A stretch of DNA of 64,000 nucleotides from an uncultured Algibacter sp. (GTDB lineage: Bacteria; Bacteroidota; Bacteroidia; Flavobacteriales; Flavobacteriaceae): the NCBI GenBank assembly GCA_947499935.1, contig CANMQH010000005.1, positions 145,350 to 209,349 on the forward strand, written 5' to 3'. The notes beneath the pieces are model-generated. The model saw only the letters and a list, made by a program, of their open reading frames with translations, made no database searches and was not told the DNA's origin. The number at the start of each line of letters is the position of its first letter. Within the stretch, counting starts at the first letter, position 1. The translations under genes were made by a program, and so were the position numbers. Shown piece by piece: positions 18,630 to 28,005 of this stretch.

Positions 18630-18637
18630 CAAAGATA
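18630..18637 (-). promoter_or_regulatory. Candidate -7 box of the mfd promoter
   Basis: On the minus strand the sequence reads TATCTTTG, matching the Bacteroidota sigma-ABfr -7 consensus TAnnTTTG, about 22 bases before the mfd start codon. No convincing TTG -33 element was found at the standard spacing, so the call rests on one half of the promoter. Confidence 0.5.
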
Positions 18638-18889
18638 CGGTTTAAGATTATTTTTTTAAGCCATTAAAAAATCAATAAAAATATTTATTGATTTTTTACA
18701 CCTTTCTTACTTGAAATATCTAAAATCAAACTTACAAAAACATAAAACACAGAAAACTTTTTATTAACGTTATTAACTAGCTATAAGATTAACAAATATG
18801 CAGTCTTAGTGATATATAAAACTATAGTTTTAACGACTATAACACTACAAAAATTTGATGTTTCGATATAAAATCTTAAAAAAAATATG

Positions 18890-18897
18890 TAGGTTTG
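18890..18897 (+). promoter_or_regulatory. Candidate -7 box of the TerB-family gene
   Basis: TAGGTTTG fits TAnnTTTG and ends 23 bases before the ATG at 18921. It lies inside the longer possible reading frame starting at 18855, so it argues for the shorter start. Confidence 0.5.
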
Positions 18898-18920
18898 CAG
18901 CACAAAAAAACAAAAATATT

Positions 18921-19352
18921 ATGTCGTTTTCTGATTTATTTGATAGTGGTTTTAAAAAGCGTAATGAAGATCATTTTGCTGCCATAGTTCGTGTGGCTAT
19001 GGATGACGGTGTAATTACCGATGAAGAACAAGCTTTCTTAGATAGACTAGCGCGTAATTTAGCTATTAGTGAAGGTGATTATAAAATAATTTTAAAAGAT
19101 TACAAATCACACCCCATAAATGCACCTCACTCTTACGATTTACGTTTAGAGCGTTTATATGATTTATCTCGTATGGTTTATGCTGATCATATACAAAGCG
19201 AACATGAAACCATATTGCTTATAAAAATTGCTATAGGACTTGGTTTCCATTCCGATAATGCAAAATATGTCGTAGACAAAGCATTAAATCTTGTAAGTAA
19301 AGGCACTGATTTAGATACTTTTATAGATGAGATTAAAAATATGAATAAGTAA
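18921..19352 (+). CDS. TerB family protein
   Basis: Start set at 18921 (143 residues) because a promoter box sits 23 bases upstream and the residues before it are not conserved-looking. The product is an all-helical TerB-type domain (AAIVRVAMDDGVITDEEQAFLDRLAR, with the paired acidic D-D-G and D-E-E groups that bind metal in TerB). Family members are linked to tellurite resistance and, more generally, membrane or stress functions; in isolated copies such as this one the role is unknown. No signal peptide, so cytoplasmic. A strong hairpin with a T run follows 33 bases after the stop. Confidence 0.85.
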   Translation: MSFSDLFDSGFKKRNEDHFAAIVRVAMDDGVITDEEQAFLDRLARNLAISEGDYKIILKDYKSHPINAPHSYDLRLERLYDLSRMVYADHIQSEHETILLIKIAIGLGFHSDNAKYVVDKALNLVSKGTDLDTFIDEIKNMNK

Positions 19353-19385
19353 TATCTTATTTAAATTGATACTTTTATAATATTT

Positions 19386-19414
19386 AAGCGTTCAACATTT
19401 TGAACGCTTTTTTT
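19386..19414 (+). terminator. Rho-independent terminator after the TerB-family gene
   Basis: Arms AAGCGTTCA (19386-19394) and TGAACGCTT (19401-19409) make a perfect 9-base stem with a 6-base loop, followed by a run of T residues. It lies between the plus-strand terB-like gene and the convergent deacetylase gene, and may serve both. Confidence 0.85.
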
Positions 19415-19434
19415 ATGAAAAAAATAAATTGATG

Positions 19435-20336
19435 CTAAAAGAAAATGTCTTGAGCTAAACGAAACGTATTGGCATGCGCTTCTATAATAACTTTAATATC
19501 TGGCGAATAACCACCACCCATACTGCACATAACAGGTAACCCTTTATTTTTACATGTTTGTAACACAAAACGGTCTCGTTCTTTACACCCTTTAATGGTT
19601 AATCCTAGTTTCCCTAATTTATCTGATGCCAACACATCTACGCCACAAAGATAATATACAAAATCGGGGTTTTGCTCTGCAATAAGTTTAGGCAATGTAT
19701 CTTTTAAAATGTTTAAATAGGTTTCATCATTAGTATCATTTTCTAAAGCGATATCTAAATCGCTTTTTTCTTTCTTAAATGGATAATTTCCTTTTCCGTG
19801 CATAGAAAAAGTAAAGACCGATGTATTATCTTCAAAAATCTCTGCAGTGCCGTTACCTTGATGCACATCTAAATCTACAATCAATATTTTTTTACCAAAT
19901 TCTTATTTAAAAGATAATGAGCACCAATAGCTTGATCGTTTAGCATACAAAAAGCTTCTCCTCTATTTGAATAAGCATGATGTGTACCACCAGCAATATT
20001 CATGGCTATACCATATTGTAAAGCATACGTACTTGCTTTTATAGTACCATCGGCTATAATAATCTCGCGTTTAACTAACGCTGCACTTAATGGAAATCCT
20101 ATTTTTCTTGTAGCTCTTGCATCTAAAGTTAGATTTTGTAAATTTTGATAATAGGCTTCAGTATGTACTCTTAAAACGTGTTTATCCTCTGGGATATTCG
20201 GCTTGAAAAAATGACTTAAAGTACAAGTACCTTCATAAATTAATTGTTCGGGCAACAATTCATATTTAATCATGGGAAACCGATGCCCTTCTGGAAGTGA
20301 GTGTTTATAAATATCGTGGTAGGCTATTTTTAGCAT
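19435..20336 (-). pseudogene. Histone deacetylase family protein, split by a one-base frameshift
   Basis: Two minus-strand frames together encode one ~300-residue HDAC/AcuC-type amidohydrolase. The 5' part (20336 to 19881) has the N-terminus and GGTHHAYSNRGEAFC, whose paired His are catalytic. The 3' part (19884 to 19435) has DLDVHQGNGT (zinc Asp and His), the GVDVLASDKLG zinc region and GGGYSP. They are joined at an A7 run (19887-19893, T on the plus strand); adding one A restores NLVKKILIVDLDVHQ exactly. The stop TGA overlaps a TTG that could restart translation. So it is a recent null allele, a sequencing or assembly slip, or a slippage-decoded gene. Role of intact homologues: deacetylation of small amines or proteins. 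Confidence 0.85.
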
Positions 20337-20554
20337 ATCAAATTTACATTTTGTAGTATGAATTTACAGGTAAATCAATTTAGACAATCCATTTAAAACA
20401 ACTAACAATTAGTATTTTATGATATAATAAATAAATTTAGTAGAATTAAAATTGTTTTTAAAAAAAATACTAGTAGATTTTACAAAATTAGTGACTTATT
20501 ATCTATTTTGCGTCTAAACTTATAAGTAAGAGTTTAATATAATAGCAAAACACT

Positions 20555-20962
20555 TTGATAAAACCCTCTAAATCTGTGTTACTTATAGACGATGATAAGT
20601 TTGTAAACTTTTACAACAAAAAGATTTTAAAAAAGCATAATCCATCTAATACTATTACATCTGTAAATAGTGGCGCAAAAGCCTTAAAACATTTACAAGA
20701 TGCGATGGATGGGCTGGTTGAAAAACCAAGTATCATTTTTTTAGATATTAATATGCCAGCAATGAATGGATGGGAATTTATTGAAGCTTACAACAAAATA
20801 AATCCTGAATTCACATTTGATATTAAAATTGTAATGCTAACAACGTCTTCCAACCCTGAAGACCAAGAAAGAGCTATTAAATCTTCACTTATAGACGATT
20901 TCATTAATAAACCACTATCTTTAAAAATTTTACATAATACATTAAAAGGATTTAAAGTTTAG
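20555..20962 (+). CDS. Single-domain response regulator (CheY/Rcp1-like)
   Basis: A 135-residue receiver domain with no output domain. The phosphoacceptor is Asp64 (IIFLDINMPAMNGWEF), the acidic pair is DDD in LLIDDDKF, the Thr/Ser switch is in MLTTSSNP and the conserved Lys is in FINKPLS. The start is TTG, since an in-frame stop lies four codons upstream and no ATG is suitably placed. It begins a three-gene unit: 17 bases after its stop comes a TonB receptor, then a histidine kinase that is the natural phosphate donor. The Rcp1-like type usually signals through partner binding rather than DNA. Confidence 0.9.
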   Translation: MIKPSKSVLLIDDDKFVNFYNKKILKKHNPSNTITSVNSGAKALKHLQDAMDGLVEKPSIIFLDINMPAMNGWEFIEAYNKINPEFTFDIKIVMLTTSSNPEDQERAIKSSLIDDFINKPLSLKILHNTLKGFKV

Positions 20963-20979
20963 CTTAAAATAATAATTAC

Positions 20980-23685
20980 ATGAAAAAAACAACATGCTCT
21001 TCGGTGTTTTTATTCATTTGTTTTGTTTTCAATGTGACGCTATTTGCTCAAAACAGAGCCTATTTATCAGGAAACGTATCTGATGCATTTGGTAACTTAC
21101 CTGGCGCATTAATTAGTATTGAAGGATCAACCATTCAAACCACAACAAATATCAACGGAGACTTTGAACTTAATATTGAAGAAGGAAACTATATTTTAAC
21201 AGCTTCTTTTATCATGTACACATCTAAAAGTAAATCTATAAATCTTAAAGTAGGAGATAATTTAACTATTGACTTTCTTTTAGAAACTGGATTTTCTGCT
21301 GATGAGCCTGTATCTCTGGGAACACGTTCTTTTCCTCAGTCATCACTAGAAACAACAGTTCCTATTGATATTATAACTCCAGAAGAAATAAGCAACTCTC
21401 CGTTTTTTGAGTTAGGGCAAATATTACATTATTTGGTACCTTCATTTCACTCAACTCACCAAACCATTTCTGATGGTACAGACCATATAGACCCGGTAAC
21501 ATTAAGAGGTTTAGGACCCGATCAAGTTTTAATTTTAATAAATGGAAAACGCCGTCATACCTCATCCATGTTAAATGTTAACGGCACCATAGGTAGAGGT
21601 AGTGTTAGCACAGATATAAATGCCATACCTGTAGCTTCTGTAGATAGAATTGAAATTTTACGAGATGGAGCGACTTCTCAATATGGATCTGATGCTATTG
21701 CTGGTGTAATAAACATTATACTAAAAAAGCAAACAGATGTTATAGACATTGATGCAAGAACCAGAGCCAACCAAGAGAAAGATGGCGTGAGCCGTTACTT
21801 TGGTAGTAATTTTGGTTTAAAAATTGGAAATACTGGTTTTATAAATATTACTGGAGAATTTAGGCAACGGGGTGCAACAAATAGAGCTGGAAATTATACA
21901 GGAAATGTTTATGTGGATAATGACGAACTCGATAACCAGTTAATAAACGATAATAATTTTTTTTCTCAAACAGGATATAAAGATAGACAAGTTATGGAAA
22001 TTGGTAGCGCAGCTACCCGAAATTCCGCTTTAGCGTTTAATGGTGAATTATTATTGTTTGATGAAGCTAATCTATATTTTTTTGGTGGTCGTAATTCTCG
22101 AGAAGGTAAATCTAAAGGATTTTATCGTTTCCCAATACAACGCGATCGTGTTGTAGAAGAATTATTTCCTAATGGGTTTTCTCCAGAAATACTAACAAAC
22201 ATTCAAGATGATGCTGTTACCATTGGTGTAAGAGGTAAAAAAAATGATTGGGATTTAGATTTTAGTCATTCCATAGGCTCTAATAGTATTGACTTTACGG
22301 TAAACAACTCTAATAATGCCTCTATGGGAATTATTTCGCCTAGAACATTTAAATCTGGAGGCTACCAATATCAATTGGGTACAACAAATTTAAATTTCAG
22401 TAAACCTTTTGATGTTATGCATGGCCTTAATTTAGCATTTGGCGGTGAGTTACGTGTTGAACGTTATGAAATTATTGCTGGAGAAGAAGCCTCTTATGTA
22501 AACGGTGGCGACACTTATATTGATGAAAATAATGAGGAACAACCTAGAATTATTGGGGCTCAAGTTTTTCCTGGCATACAGCCTCAAGACGAACTTGTTC
22601 GTTATAGATCTAACGCCTCTGGATATATAGATGTAGAATTAAAACCTATTGAGCCTGTTTTACTTAAAGCGGCCTATCGTCATGAATCAAATAACGATTT
22701 TGGAGATAATTCGCTTTGGAAAATTTCTGCAAGATATAAGTTCAAAAAAAAGACATCCATTCGTTCAAGTTATTCTACGGGTTTTAGAGCACCATCTATG
22801 CACCAAGTATATTTTCAAAAAATTAGCACGCAATTTTTTGATGGAGATATAAACCAAGTCGGTACTTTTAATCAAGAAAGTGCCTTGGTAACAGATGCTT
22901 TTGATTTAGAAGATTTAAAACCCGAGCTTTCAAAACATTTTAGCCTAGGCTTTAGCACCAAAATTAAGAATAACTATACGTTTGCTTTTGATTATTATAA
23001 TATTAATATTAATGATAGGATTGTTCTATCAGGACAATTAGAAGAAGGTTACGAAACGTTATTAGCGCCTTTTAATGTTACTGCTGCACAATTTTTTACT
23101 AATGCCATAGACTCTAGAACCAATGGTGTAGAAATGTCTTTTAATTACAAAGGGATTATTGGTAAAGGAAAATTAAACGGAAAAGTATCTGCAAATTTCA
23201 CTAAAACTAAAGTTACCAAAGTCAATGAAACTTCTGTTATAAATGACGATGTTCAATCTTTGTTCAACCGAGAAGAACGCTCGAGAATTGAATCTTCTCA
23301 ACCAGAATTTAAAATCAATTCTTATCTTAATTATGAAATTAATAATTTTAAATTTAATCTCGTAGGATCTTATTTTGGAAGTGTAGTTTACGCGCATCCA
23401 GATGATGGCGAATTAACCAATTTACAGTTCAATGAGTTTTCTGGTAAAGTTGAGAGTCGTGACCAAAAATTTAACCCTAAGTTTATTACAGATCTATATT
23501 TAACATATAACCATGCAAACTGGTTACAAGCTACTATTGGGTGTAATAATATTTTTAATATCTACCCAGATAAACTTACGCATTCTGCAAACACCTCAAA
23601 TGGTAGTTTTGTCTATAGCAGACGTGTACAGCAATTTGGTGTAAATGGTGCCAGTTATTTTGCCAAAATATTATTAAGACTTTAA
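20980..23685 (+). CDS. TonB-dependent outer-membrane receptor
   Basis: A 901-residue receptor with signal peptide (ending NVTLFAQ), an N-terminal carboxypeptidase-regulatory-like beta domain (residues about 28-105, LSGNVSDAFGNLPGALISIEGS), a plug domain (about 120-250, with VTLRGLGPDQVLILINGKRRH and DRIEILRDGATSQYGSDAIAGVINI) and a 22-strand barrel to the C-terminus. No SusD partner is adjacent, so it is more like an iron-chelate, cobalamin or other small-ligand receptor than a glycan one. It sits between a response regulator and a YfiR-domain kinase, suggesting that ligand uptake and this signalling pair are linked. Substrate unknown. Confidence 0.95.
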   Translation: MKKTTCSSVFLFICFVFNVTLFAQNRAYLSGNVSDAFGNLPGALISIEGSTIQTTTNINGDFELNIEEGNYILTASFIMYTSKSKSINLKVGDNLTIDFLLETGFSADEPVSLGTRSFPQSSLETTVPIDIITPEEISNSPFFELGQILHYLVPSFHSTHQTISDGTDHIDPVTLRGLGPDQVLILINGKRRHTSSMLNVNGTIGRGSVSTDINAIPVASVDRIEILRDGATSQYGSDAIAGVINIILKKQTDVIDIDARTRANQEKDGVSRYFGSNFGLKIGNTGFINITGEFRQRGATNRAGNYTGNVYVDNDELDNQLINDNNFFSQTGYKDRQVMEIGSAATRNSALAFNGELLLFDEANLYFFGGRNSREGKSKGFYRFPIQRDRVVEELFPNGFSPEILTNIQDDAVTIGVRGKKNDWDLDFSHSIGSNSIDFTVNNSNNASMGIISPRTFKSGGYQYQLGTTNLNFSKPFDVMHGLNLAFGGELRVERYEIIAGEEASYVNGGDTYIDENNEEQPRIIGAQVFPGIQPQDELVRYRSNASGYIDVELKPIEPVLLKAAYRHESNNDFGDNSLWKISARYKFKKKTSIRSSYSTGFRAPSMHQVYFQKISTQFFDGDINQVGTFNQESALVTDAFDLEDLKPELSKHFSLGFSTKIKNNYTFAFDYYNININDRIVLSGQLEEGYETLLAPFNVTAAQFFTNAIDSRTNGVEMSFNYKGIIGKGKLNGKVSANFTKTKVTKVNETSVINDDVQSLFNREERSRIESSQPEFKINSYLNYEINNFKFNLVGSYFGSVVYAHPDDGELTNLQFNEFSGKVESRDQKFNPKFITDLYLTYNHANWLQATIGCNNIFNIYPDKLTHSANTSNGSFVYSRRVQQFGVNGASYFAKILLRL

Positions 23686-23689
23686 TAAT

Positions 23690-25486
23690 ATGAAACCAAA
23701 TTTTTTAATAAAACCGTTCTTAATACTTCTTTCTTTTTTATCTATTCAAAGCTTTTCTCAAAGCACAACTAACGAACAGATTAAGCGTGTAAAACGTGCT
23801 ATTTTTATTTTTAATATTGCAGAACAAGCAGAGTTTAATGATACCAACTCAAACGCTGAATTTATTATTGGCATACTTGGTAAAGACCGCACGGTTATAG
23901 ACCTAAAAAGTTTATCACAAAAAAGACAAATAAAAGGTAAACCCGTTCGAGTTGTTAATTTTAGTAGTATAAAGGACATTACCGATGTAGATGTTATCTA
24001 TGCAAATCACAATAAAAACTTTGATGTTACTTACATTTTAAATAAAATATCTGGGAATAACACATTACTCATCACAGAAGATTACCCCTATAGCTCGTCT
24101 ATGATAAATATTGTGAACGTAGGTAATGAGTTTCAGTATGAAATTAATGAAGCTATGATGTTTCGAAATAACATTTCCGCTCCTGTTACTTTGCGTAAAA
24201 ATGCTATTTCATCTATTGTAAAATGGAAACAGCTTTTCCAAAATTCTGAGAATACTTTAAATAAAACAAAAACACAATTATCTAAAACAAAAGATAGCAT
24301 AAAACTTAAAGATGAAGAAATTCAGTCTCAAAAACAGGCTATTGGCACTAAAGATTCTCAAATAAAAACACAAACTAAATCTTTAGTAAATCAAAAAAAT
24401 AAAATTGAAGATCTGATATCGCTTTCAGAGTTTCAAAAGAAAAAATATTCTGAAAAATTATTAATAGAAAAAGAATTAGATAATCGCATTCTTAAACAAA
24501 TTGATTCGCTTAATAATCAAGAAGAAATAATAGGAATAAGCGCCTCTAAAATTAGGAGGCAAGAAGTCACTTTAACTCAGCAGCAAAAAGAAATTAATGA
24601 TAAAGAGCTTAAAGTAAGTACTATTAGTGAAAAACTAAATACGCAACGCACTATTAATTATTTATTATTTGCTTTAGTTATATTGGCACTTCTTTTTGGA
24701 GCCGTACTTTTAAAAAATTATTTCGCTACAAAACGTTTGAATGCTATTTTAAAACAAAAGAATCATACAATCTATACGCAATCTGCTACTCTCACTTCAA
24801 AAAATAAAGAATTAGAAGAATTTGCATATATAACAAGTCATGATTTAAAGGAACCTTTAGCTACTATTTCTGGGCTTATAGATCTTCTAAAAGATGATTA
24901 TAAAGACAAACTTGATGCAGATGCTATGATGAGTATGGATTTTATAGATAAATCTAGCACGCGTATGCAAACACAAATAGATGATTTACTAGAATACTCC
25001 AAACTAGGAAAATCTAGTGAAAGGGTTGATGTTAATTGTAATGATTTGTTGGATGAAATCACATTAGATATAGGAAATGCCATAACACGCTATAATGCAA
25101 AAATAATTTATCATGAACTTCCTGTAGTTACAGCCAGTAAAGTAGAACTTAGATGCGTATTTCAAAATTTAGTAAATAACGCTATTAAGTTTAAAAAAGC
25201 AGGTGTTGACCCAGAAGTAATTATAAAACATAAAGTCATTACACATAAAACTTTAAAAAAACCTTTTAGACAATTTGAAGTAACAGATAATGGAATAGGC
25301 ATTTCGGAAAACCATAAAAATAAGATTTTTTCTATTTTCCAGCGCTTACATTCTCGTGAAGAATATGAAGGCTCTGGTATTGGCCTTTCCTTTTGTAAAA
25401 AAATAGTAGAATCTATGGGTGGTGAAATTTGGTTTGAATCTCAATTAAATAAAGGGACTACATTTTATTTTACGGTGCCTATGTAA
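23690..25486 (+). CDS. Sensor histidine kinase with YfiR-like (DUF4154) sensor domain
   Basis: A 598-residue membrane kinase. Residues 1-25 are a signal peptide; residues about 30-185 match the YfiR/DUF4154 fold (KRAIFIFNIAEQAEF, IIGILGKD); residues 190-320 are a long coiled coil; one membrane span lies near residue 325-345 (YLLFALVILALLFGAVLL); then a HisKA domain with His384 (ITSHDLKEPLATISG) and a HATPase with N box LVNNAIKFKK, DNGIGIS and SGIGLSFCKKIVE. YfiR domains elsewhere sit in the periplasm and control c-di-GMP signalling. It starts 4 bases after the TonB receptor. Its end faces the tex gene with a 2-base gap. Confidence 0.92.
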   Translation: MKPNFLIKPFLILLSFLSIQSFSQSTTNEQIKRVKRAIFIFNIAEQAEFNDTNSNAEFIIGILGKDRTVIDLKSLSQKRQIKGKPVRVVNFSSIKDITDVDVIYANHNKNFDVTYILNKISGNNTLLITEDYPYSSSMINIVNVGNEFQYEINEAMMFRNNISAPVTLRKNAISSIVKWKQLFQNSENTLNKTKTQLSKTKDSIKLKDEEIQSQKQAIGTKDSQIKTQTKSLVNQKNKIEDLISLSEFQKKKYSEKLLIEKELDNRILKQIDSLNNQEEIIGISASKIRRQEVTLTQQQKEINDKELKVSTISEKLNTQRTINYLLFALVILALLFGAVLLKNYFATKRLNAILKQKNHTIYTQSATLTSKNKELEEFAYITSHDLKEPLATISGLIDLLKDDYKDKLDADAMMSMDFIDKSSTRMQTQIDDLLEYSKLGKSSERVDVNCNDLLDEITLDIGNAITRYNAKIIYHELPVVTASKVELRCVFQNLVNNAIKFKKAGVDPEVIIKHKVITHKTLKKPFRQFEVTDNGIGISENHKNKIFSIFQRLHSREEYEGSGIGLSFCKKIVESMGGEIWFESQLNKGTTFYFTVPM

Positions 25487-25488
25487 TT

Positions 25489-27606
25489 TTACTTATGTAA
25501 TTTTAATTGAATACGCTTTCGCGAAATATCTACCTCCAAAACCTTGACTATAATTTGCTGATGTAAACTCACATGTTCATTAACATCTTTCACAAAACTA
25601 TCGGATAGATTAGATACATGAATTAAACCACTTTCTTTGATGCCAACATTTACAAAACAGCCAAAATTGGTAATATTATTTACTATGCCTGGTAATAATT
25701 GACCTTCACGTAAATCGTTTATTGTTTTTATATTTTGATTAAATGTAAATACTTTGGCTTGTTCTCTAATATCTAACCCAGGTTTTTCCAGTTCTTTTAC
25801 AATATCTTCTAATGTAAGTAACCCTACGGATGCTGTACAATATTGCTTTAGGTCTAGTTTTTTTAAACGTTCAGGATTACCAATAATGTCCCCTATAGAA
25901 TTCCCTAAATCTTTTGCCATTTTAGTAACAATAGAGTAGCTTTCTGGGTGAACAGCAGAGTCATCCAAAGGGTTTTTTGCTGCTTTGATTCTTAAAAATG
26001 CTGCGCCTTGCTCAAAAGCCTTTCCGCCCAACCGTGGTACCTTTTTAATATCTTGTCTAGATTTAAAAACACCGTTTTCATTTCTATAATTAAAAATATT
26101 TTCCGCCAATTTTGGACCAATCCCCGAAACATAACTGAGTAATGATTTACTGGCCGTATTAATATTAACACCAACTGCATTTACACAATTTTCTACTACG
26201 GTATCTAATTGCTTTTGAAGTTTATTTTGGTCTACATCATGTTGATATTGTCCTACGCCTATAGATTTAGCATCAATTTTAACCAATTCGGCTAATGGAT
26301 CCTGTAAACGTCTACCAATAGATACCGAACCACGTACTGTTACATCGTAATTAGGAAACTCTTCTCTAGCTATTTTAGATGCCGAATAAATACTGGCTCC
26401 TGCCTCACTTACCACAAAAACTTGTACATCGTTTTTAAAGTGTACTTTACGAATTAAAGCTTCAGTCTCTCTAGAGGCTGTACCATTGCCAATGGCAATG
26501 GCTTCAATTTTATAAGCATCTGCTAGCGAGCTTATTTTTTTCATAGCGCCAACACTATCACTTTTTGGCGGATGCGGATATATAGTTTCGTTATATTTTA
26601 ATTGTCCTTGTGCATCTAAACACACCACTTTACAGCCTGATCTAAATCCTGGATCTATAGCCAAAATTCGTTTTTCACCTAGTGGAGAACCTAATAATAA
26701 TTGTTTTAAATTTTTAGCAAATACCGTTATGGCAGACTCATCGGCTTTGTCTTTGGCTATTTGTAAAGTCTCATTACTTAACGATGGTAATAATAATCGT
26801 TTGTAGGCATCTTTACTTGCTATTTCAATCTGCTCTGCACAAGCATTATTACTTTTTATAATACGTCTTTCAATATTATCTAAAGCACGGTCATTATCAA
26901 TTTCAATTTTAACACGAATATATCCTTCTTTTTCAGCTCTTAAAATAGCCAATAAACGGTGTGAAGGTATTCTGCTTAAGTTTTCTTCCCAATCAAAATA
27001 ATCTCTAAACTTTTGTGCGTTTTCATCATCTACCTTGGTTTTAACCACTTTTGTAGAAATCATTGCAAAACGCTCTAATTGACGTCTTATATTATTTCTA
27101 ATATCGGTACGTTCGTTAATCCACTCTGCAATAATATGGCGAGCACCTTCTAAAGCTTCTTCAACCGAATTTATATCGCCTTTTACGTATTTAAACGCTA
27201 TAGATCCTATATCGTTTGTATTTTGGCTCATAATAATTTTAGCTAGAGACTCTAAACCGCTTTGTCTGGCTTTTTCAGCTTTTGTTTTACGGCTTTTCTT
27301 GTATGGTAAGTATATATCTTCTAGCGTAATTAAATCTTGAGTTTCGCTAATTTGTTGTTTTAATTCTGTAGTTAAAACGCCTTGCTCTTCTAAAGCTTTT
27401 AAAATGGCTTTTTTTCGTTTTTCTAAGGCTTCAAATTGTTCTTTATATTTAACGATGTCACCTATTTGGACTTCATCTAAATTCCCTGTGCGTTCTTTAC
27501 GATAACGTGATATAAAAGGTATGGTACAATCTTGATTAAGTAATTCGATAGTATTTTTTACAGATTGTAATGGCAATTTGGTTTTGGAAACTACGTAATT
27601 TATCAT
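25489..27606 (-). CDS. tex: Tex-family RNA-binding transcription accessory protein
   Basis: A 705-residue cytoplasmic nucleic-acid-binding protein. In order it shows the helical Tex N-terminal region (FISRYRKERTGNLDEVQI), a YqgF/RNase H-like domain (RILAIDPGFRSGCKVVCLD), helix-hairpin-helix motifs (LLSYVSGIGPKLAENIFNYR) and a C-terminal S1 domain (GIVNNITNFGCFVNVGIKESGLIHVS). Length is typical (E. coli YhgF 773). Tex homologues affect transcription and toxin expression; the exact task is unsettled. The gene stands alone, tail to tail with the kinase gene. Confidence 0.95.
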   Translation of the reverse strand: MINYVVSKTKLPLQSVKNTIELLNQDCTIPFISRYRKERTGNLDEVQIGDIVKYKEQFEALEKRKKAILKALEEQGVLTTELKQQISETQDLITLEDIYLPYKKSRKTKAEKARQSGLESLAKIIMSQNTNDIGSIAFKYVKGDINSVEEALEGARHIIAEWINERTDIRNNIRRQLERFAMISTKVVKTKVDDENAQKFRDYFDWEENLSRIPSHRLLAILRAEKEGYIRVKIEIDNDRALDNIERRIIKSNNACAEQIEIASKDAYKRLLLPSLSNETLQIAKDKADESAITVFAKNLKQLLLGSPLGEKRILAIDPGFRSGCKVVCLDAQGQLKYNETIYPHPPKSDSVGAMKKISSLADAYKIEAIAIGNGTASRETEALIRKVHFKNDVQVFVVSEAGASIYSASKIAREEFPNYDVTVRGSVSIGRRLQDPLAELVKIDAKSIGVGQYQHDVDQNKLQKQLDTVVENCVNAVGVNINTASKSLLSYVSGIGPKLAENIFNYRNENGVFKSRQDIKKVPRLGGKAFEQGAAFLRIKAAKNPLDDSAVHPESYSIVTKMAKDLGNSIGDIIGNPERLKKLDLKQYCTASVGLLTLEDIVKELEKPGLDIREQAKVFTFNQNIKTINDLREGQLLPGIVNNITNFGCFVNVGIKESGLIHVSNLSDSFVKDVNEHVSLHQQIIVKVLEVDISRKRIQLKLHK

Positions 27607-27666
27607 GTTGCGAATTTAAAAAGACCTAACTGTTTTTAAAAATGTATTATCTAGTATTAATTGAAA

Positions 27667-27699
27667 AGACCTGTCAGGTTTTAAAAACCTGACAGGTCT
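27667..27699. repeat. Perfect 33-base palindrome
   Basis: Two 16-base arms, AGACCTGTCAGGTTTT and its exact complement, surround one central base. It lies between the start of tex and the end of the small Cys/Lys-rich gene, both on the minus strand. It could be the terminator of the small gene, although its T run is short, or a copy of a dispersed flavobacterial palindrome with the core CCTGACAGGTC, which I recall from related genomes but cannot search. Confidence 0.8.
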
Positions 27700-27766
27700 A
27701 ATTTATATTGATTTAAGCCTGTTATTGATTAAAAGCTGAAAACAAATTCAACTTAACCCTAGTAAA

Positions 27767-27928
27767 TTATGCCACATTCTTGATTAAATCAAAACAAGGA
27801 CATTTTTTACAACGCTTTTTCTCGCTTTTTTTAAATTTTTTACAGCAACTGCTTTTTACTTTCTTAGGGTTATCAATACCTAATTCACGTAATTTTTTAA
27901 TTGCTTTTTTTTCTTTCTTTTTCCCCAA
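27767..27928 (-). CDS. Small Lys/Cys-rich protein (53 residues)
   Basis: A short gene read from TTG at 27928: an in-frame TGA lies seven codons upstream and there is no ATG in frame. The product opens MGKKKEKKAIKKLRELG, then has a Cys pair (SSCCKKF) and a CxxCxC group (RCKKCPCFDLI). Five or six Cys in a basic context suggest metal or nucleic-acid binding, with no established family name that I can give. The start is uncertain because the A-rich 5' end has no clear ribosome site. It lies between tex and ferritin on the same strand. I recall similar short proteins in other flavobacteria. Confidence 0.65.
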   Translation of the reverse strand: MGKKKEKKAIKKLRELGIDNPKKVKSSCCKKFKKSEKKRCKKCPCFDLIKNVA

Positions 27929-28005
27929 AACAGAATATACTATTCATTATTGATGAGCAAAAATAAGTTATTTTTATTAAATCTAAATAAGCTTTAATGT
28001 TAAAA

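Larger units (their letters stand above)
18609..18920. other. Divergent intergenic region mfd / terB-like gene with AT-only hairpin
   Basis: About 310 bases without a gene between divergent starts. It holds the two promoter boxes listed separately and a perfect 15-base inverted repeat made almost only of A and T (arms 18665-18679 and 18684-18698, TAAAAAATCAATAAA and its complement). Lying upstream of both genes, it is unlikely to be an ordinary terminator; it may be a protein site or a chance feature of AT-rich DNA. Confidence 0.45.

Noticed and set aside
18855..18920. Longer N-terminus for the TerB-family protein
   Set aside because: A promoter box at 18890-18897 lies within it, and the extra residues are basic and unlike the family.
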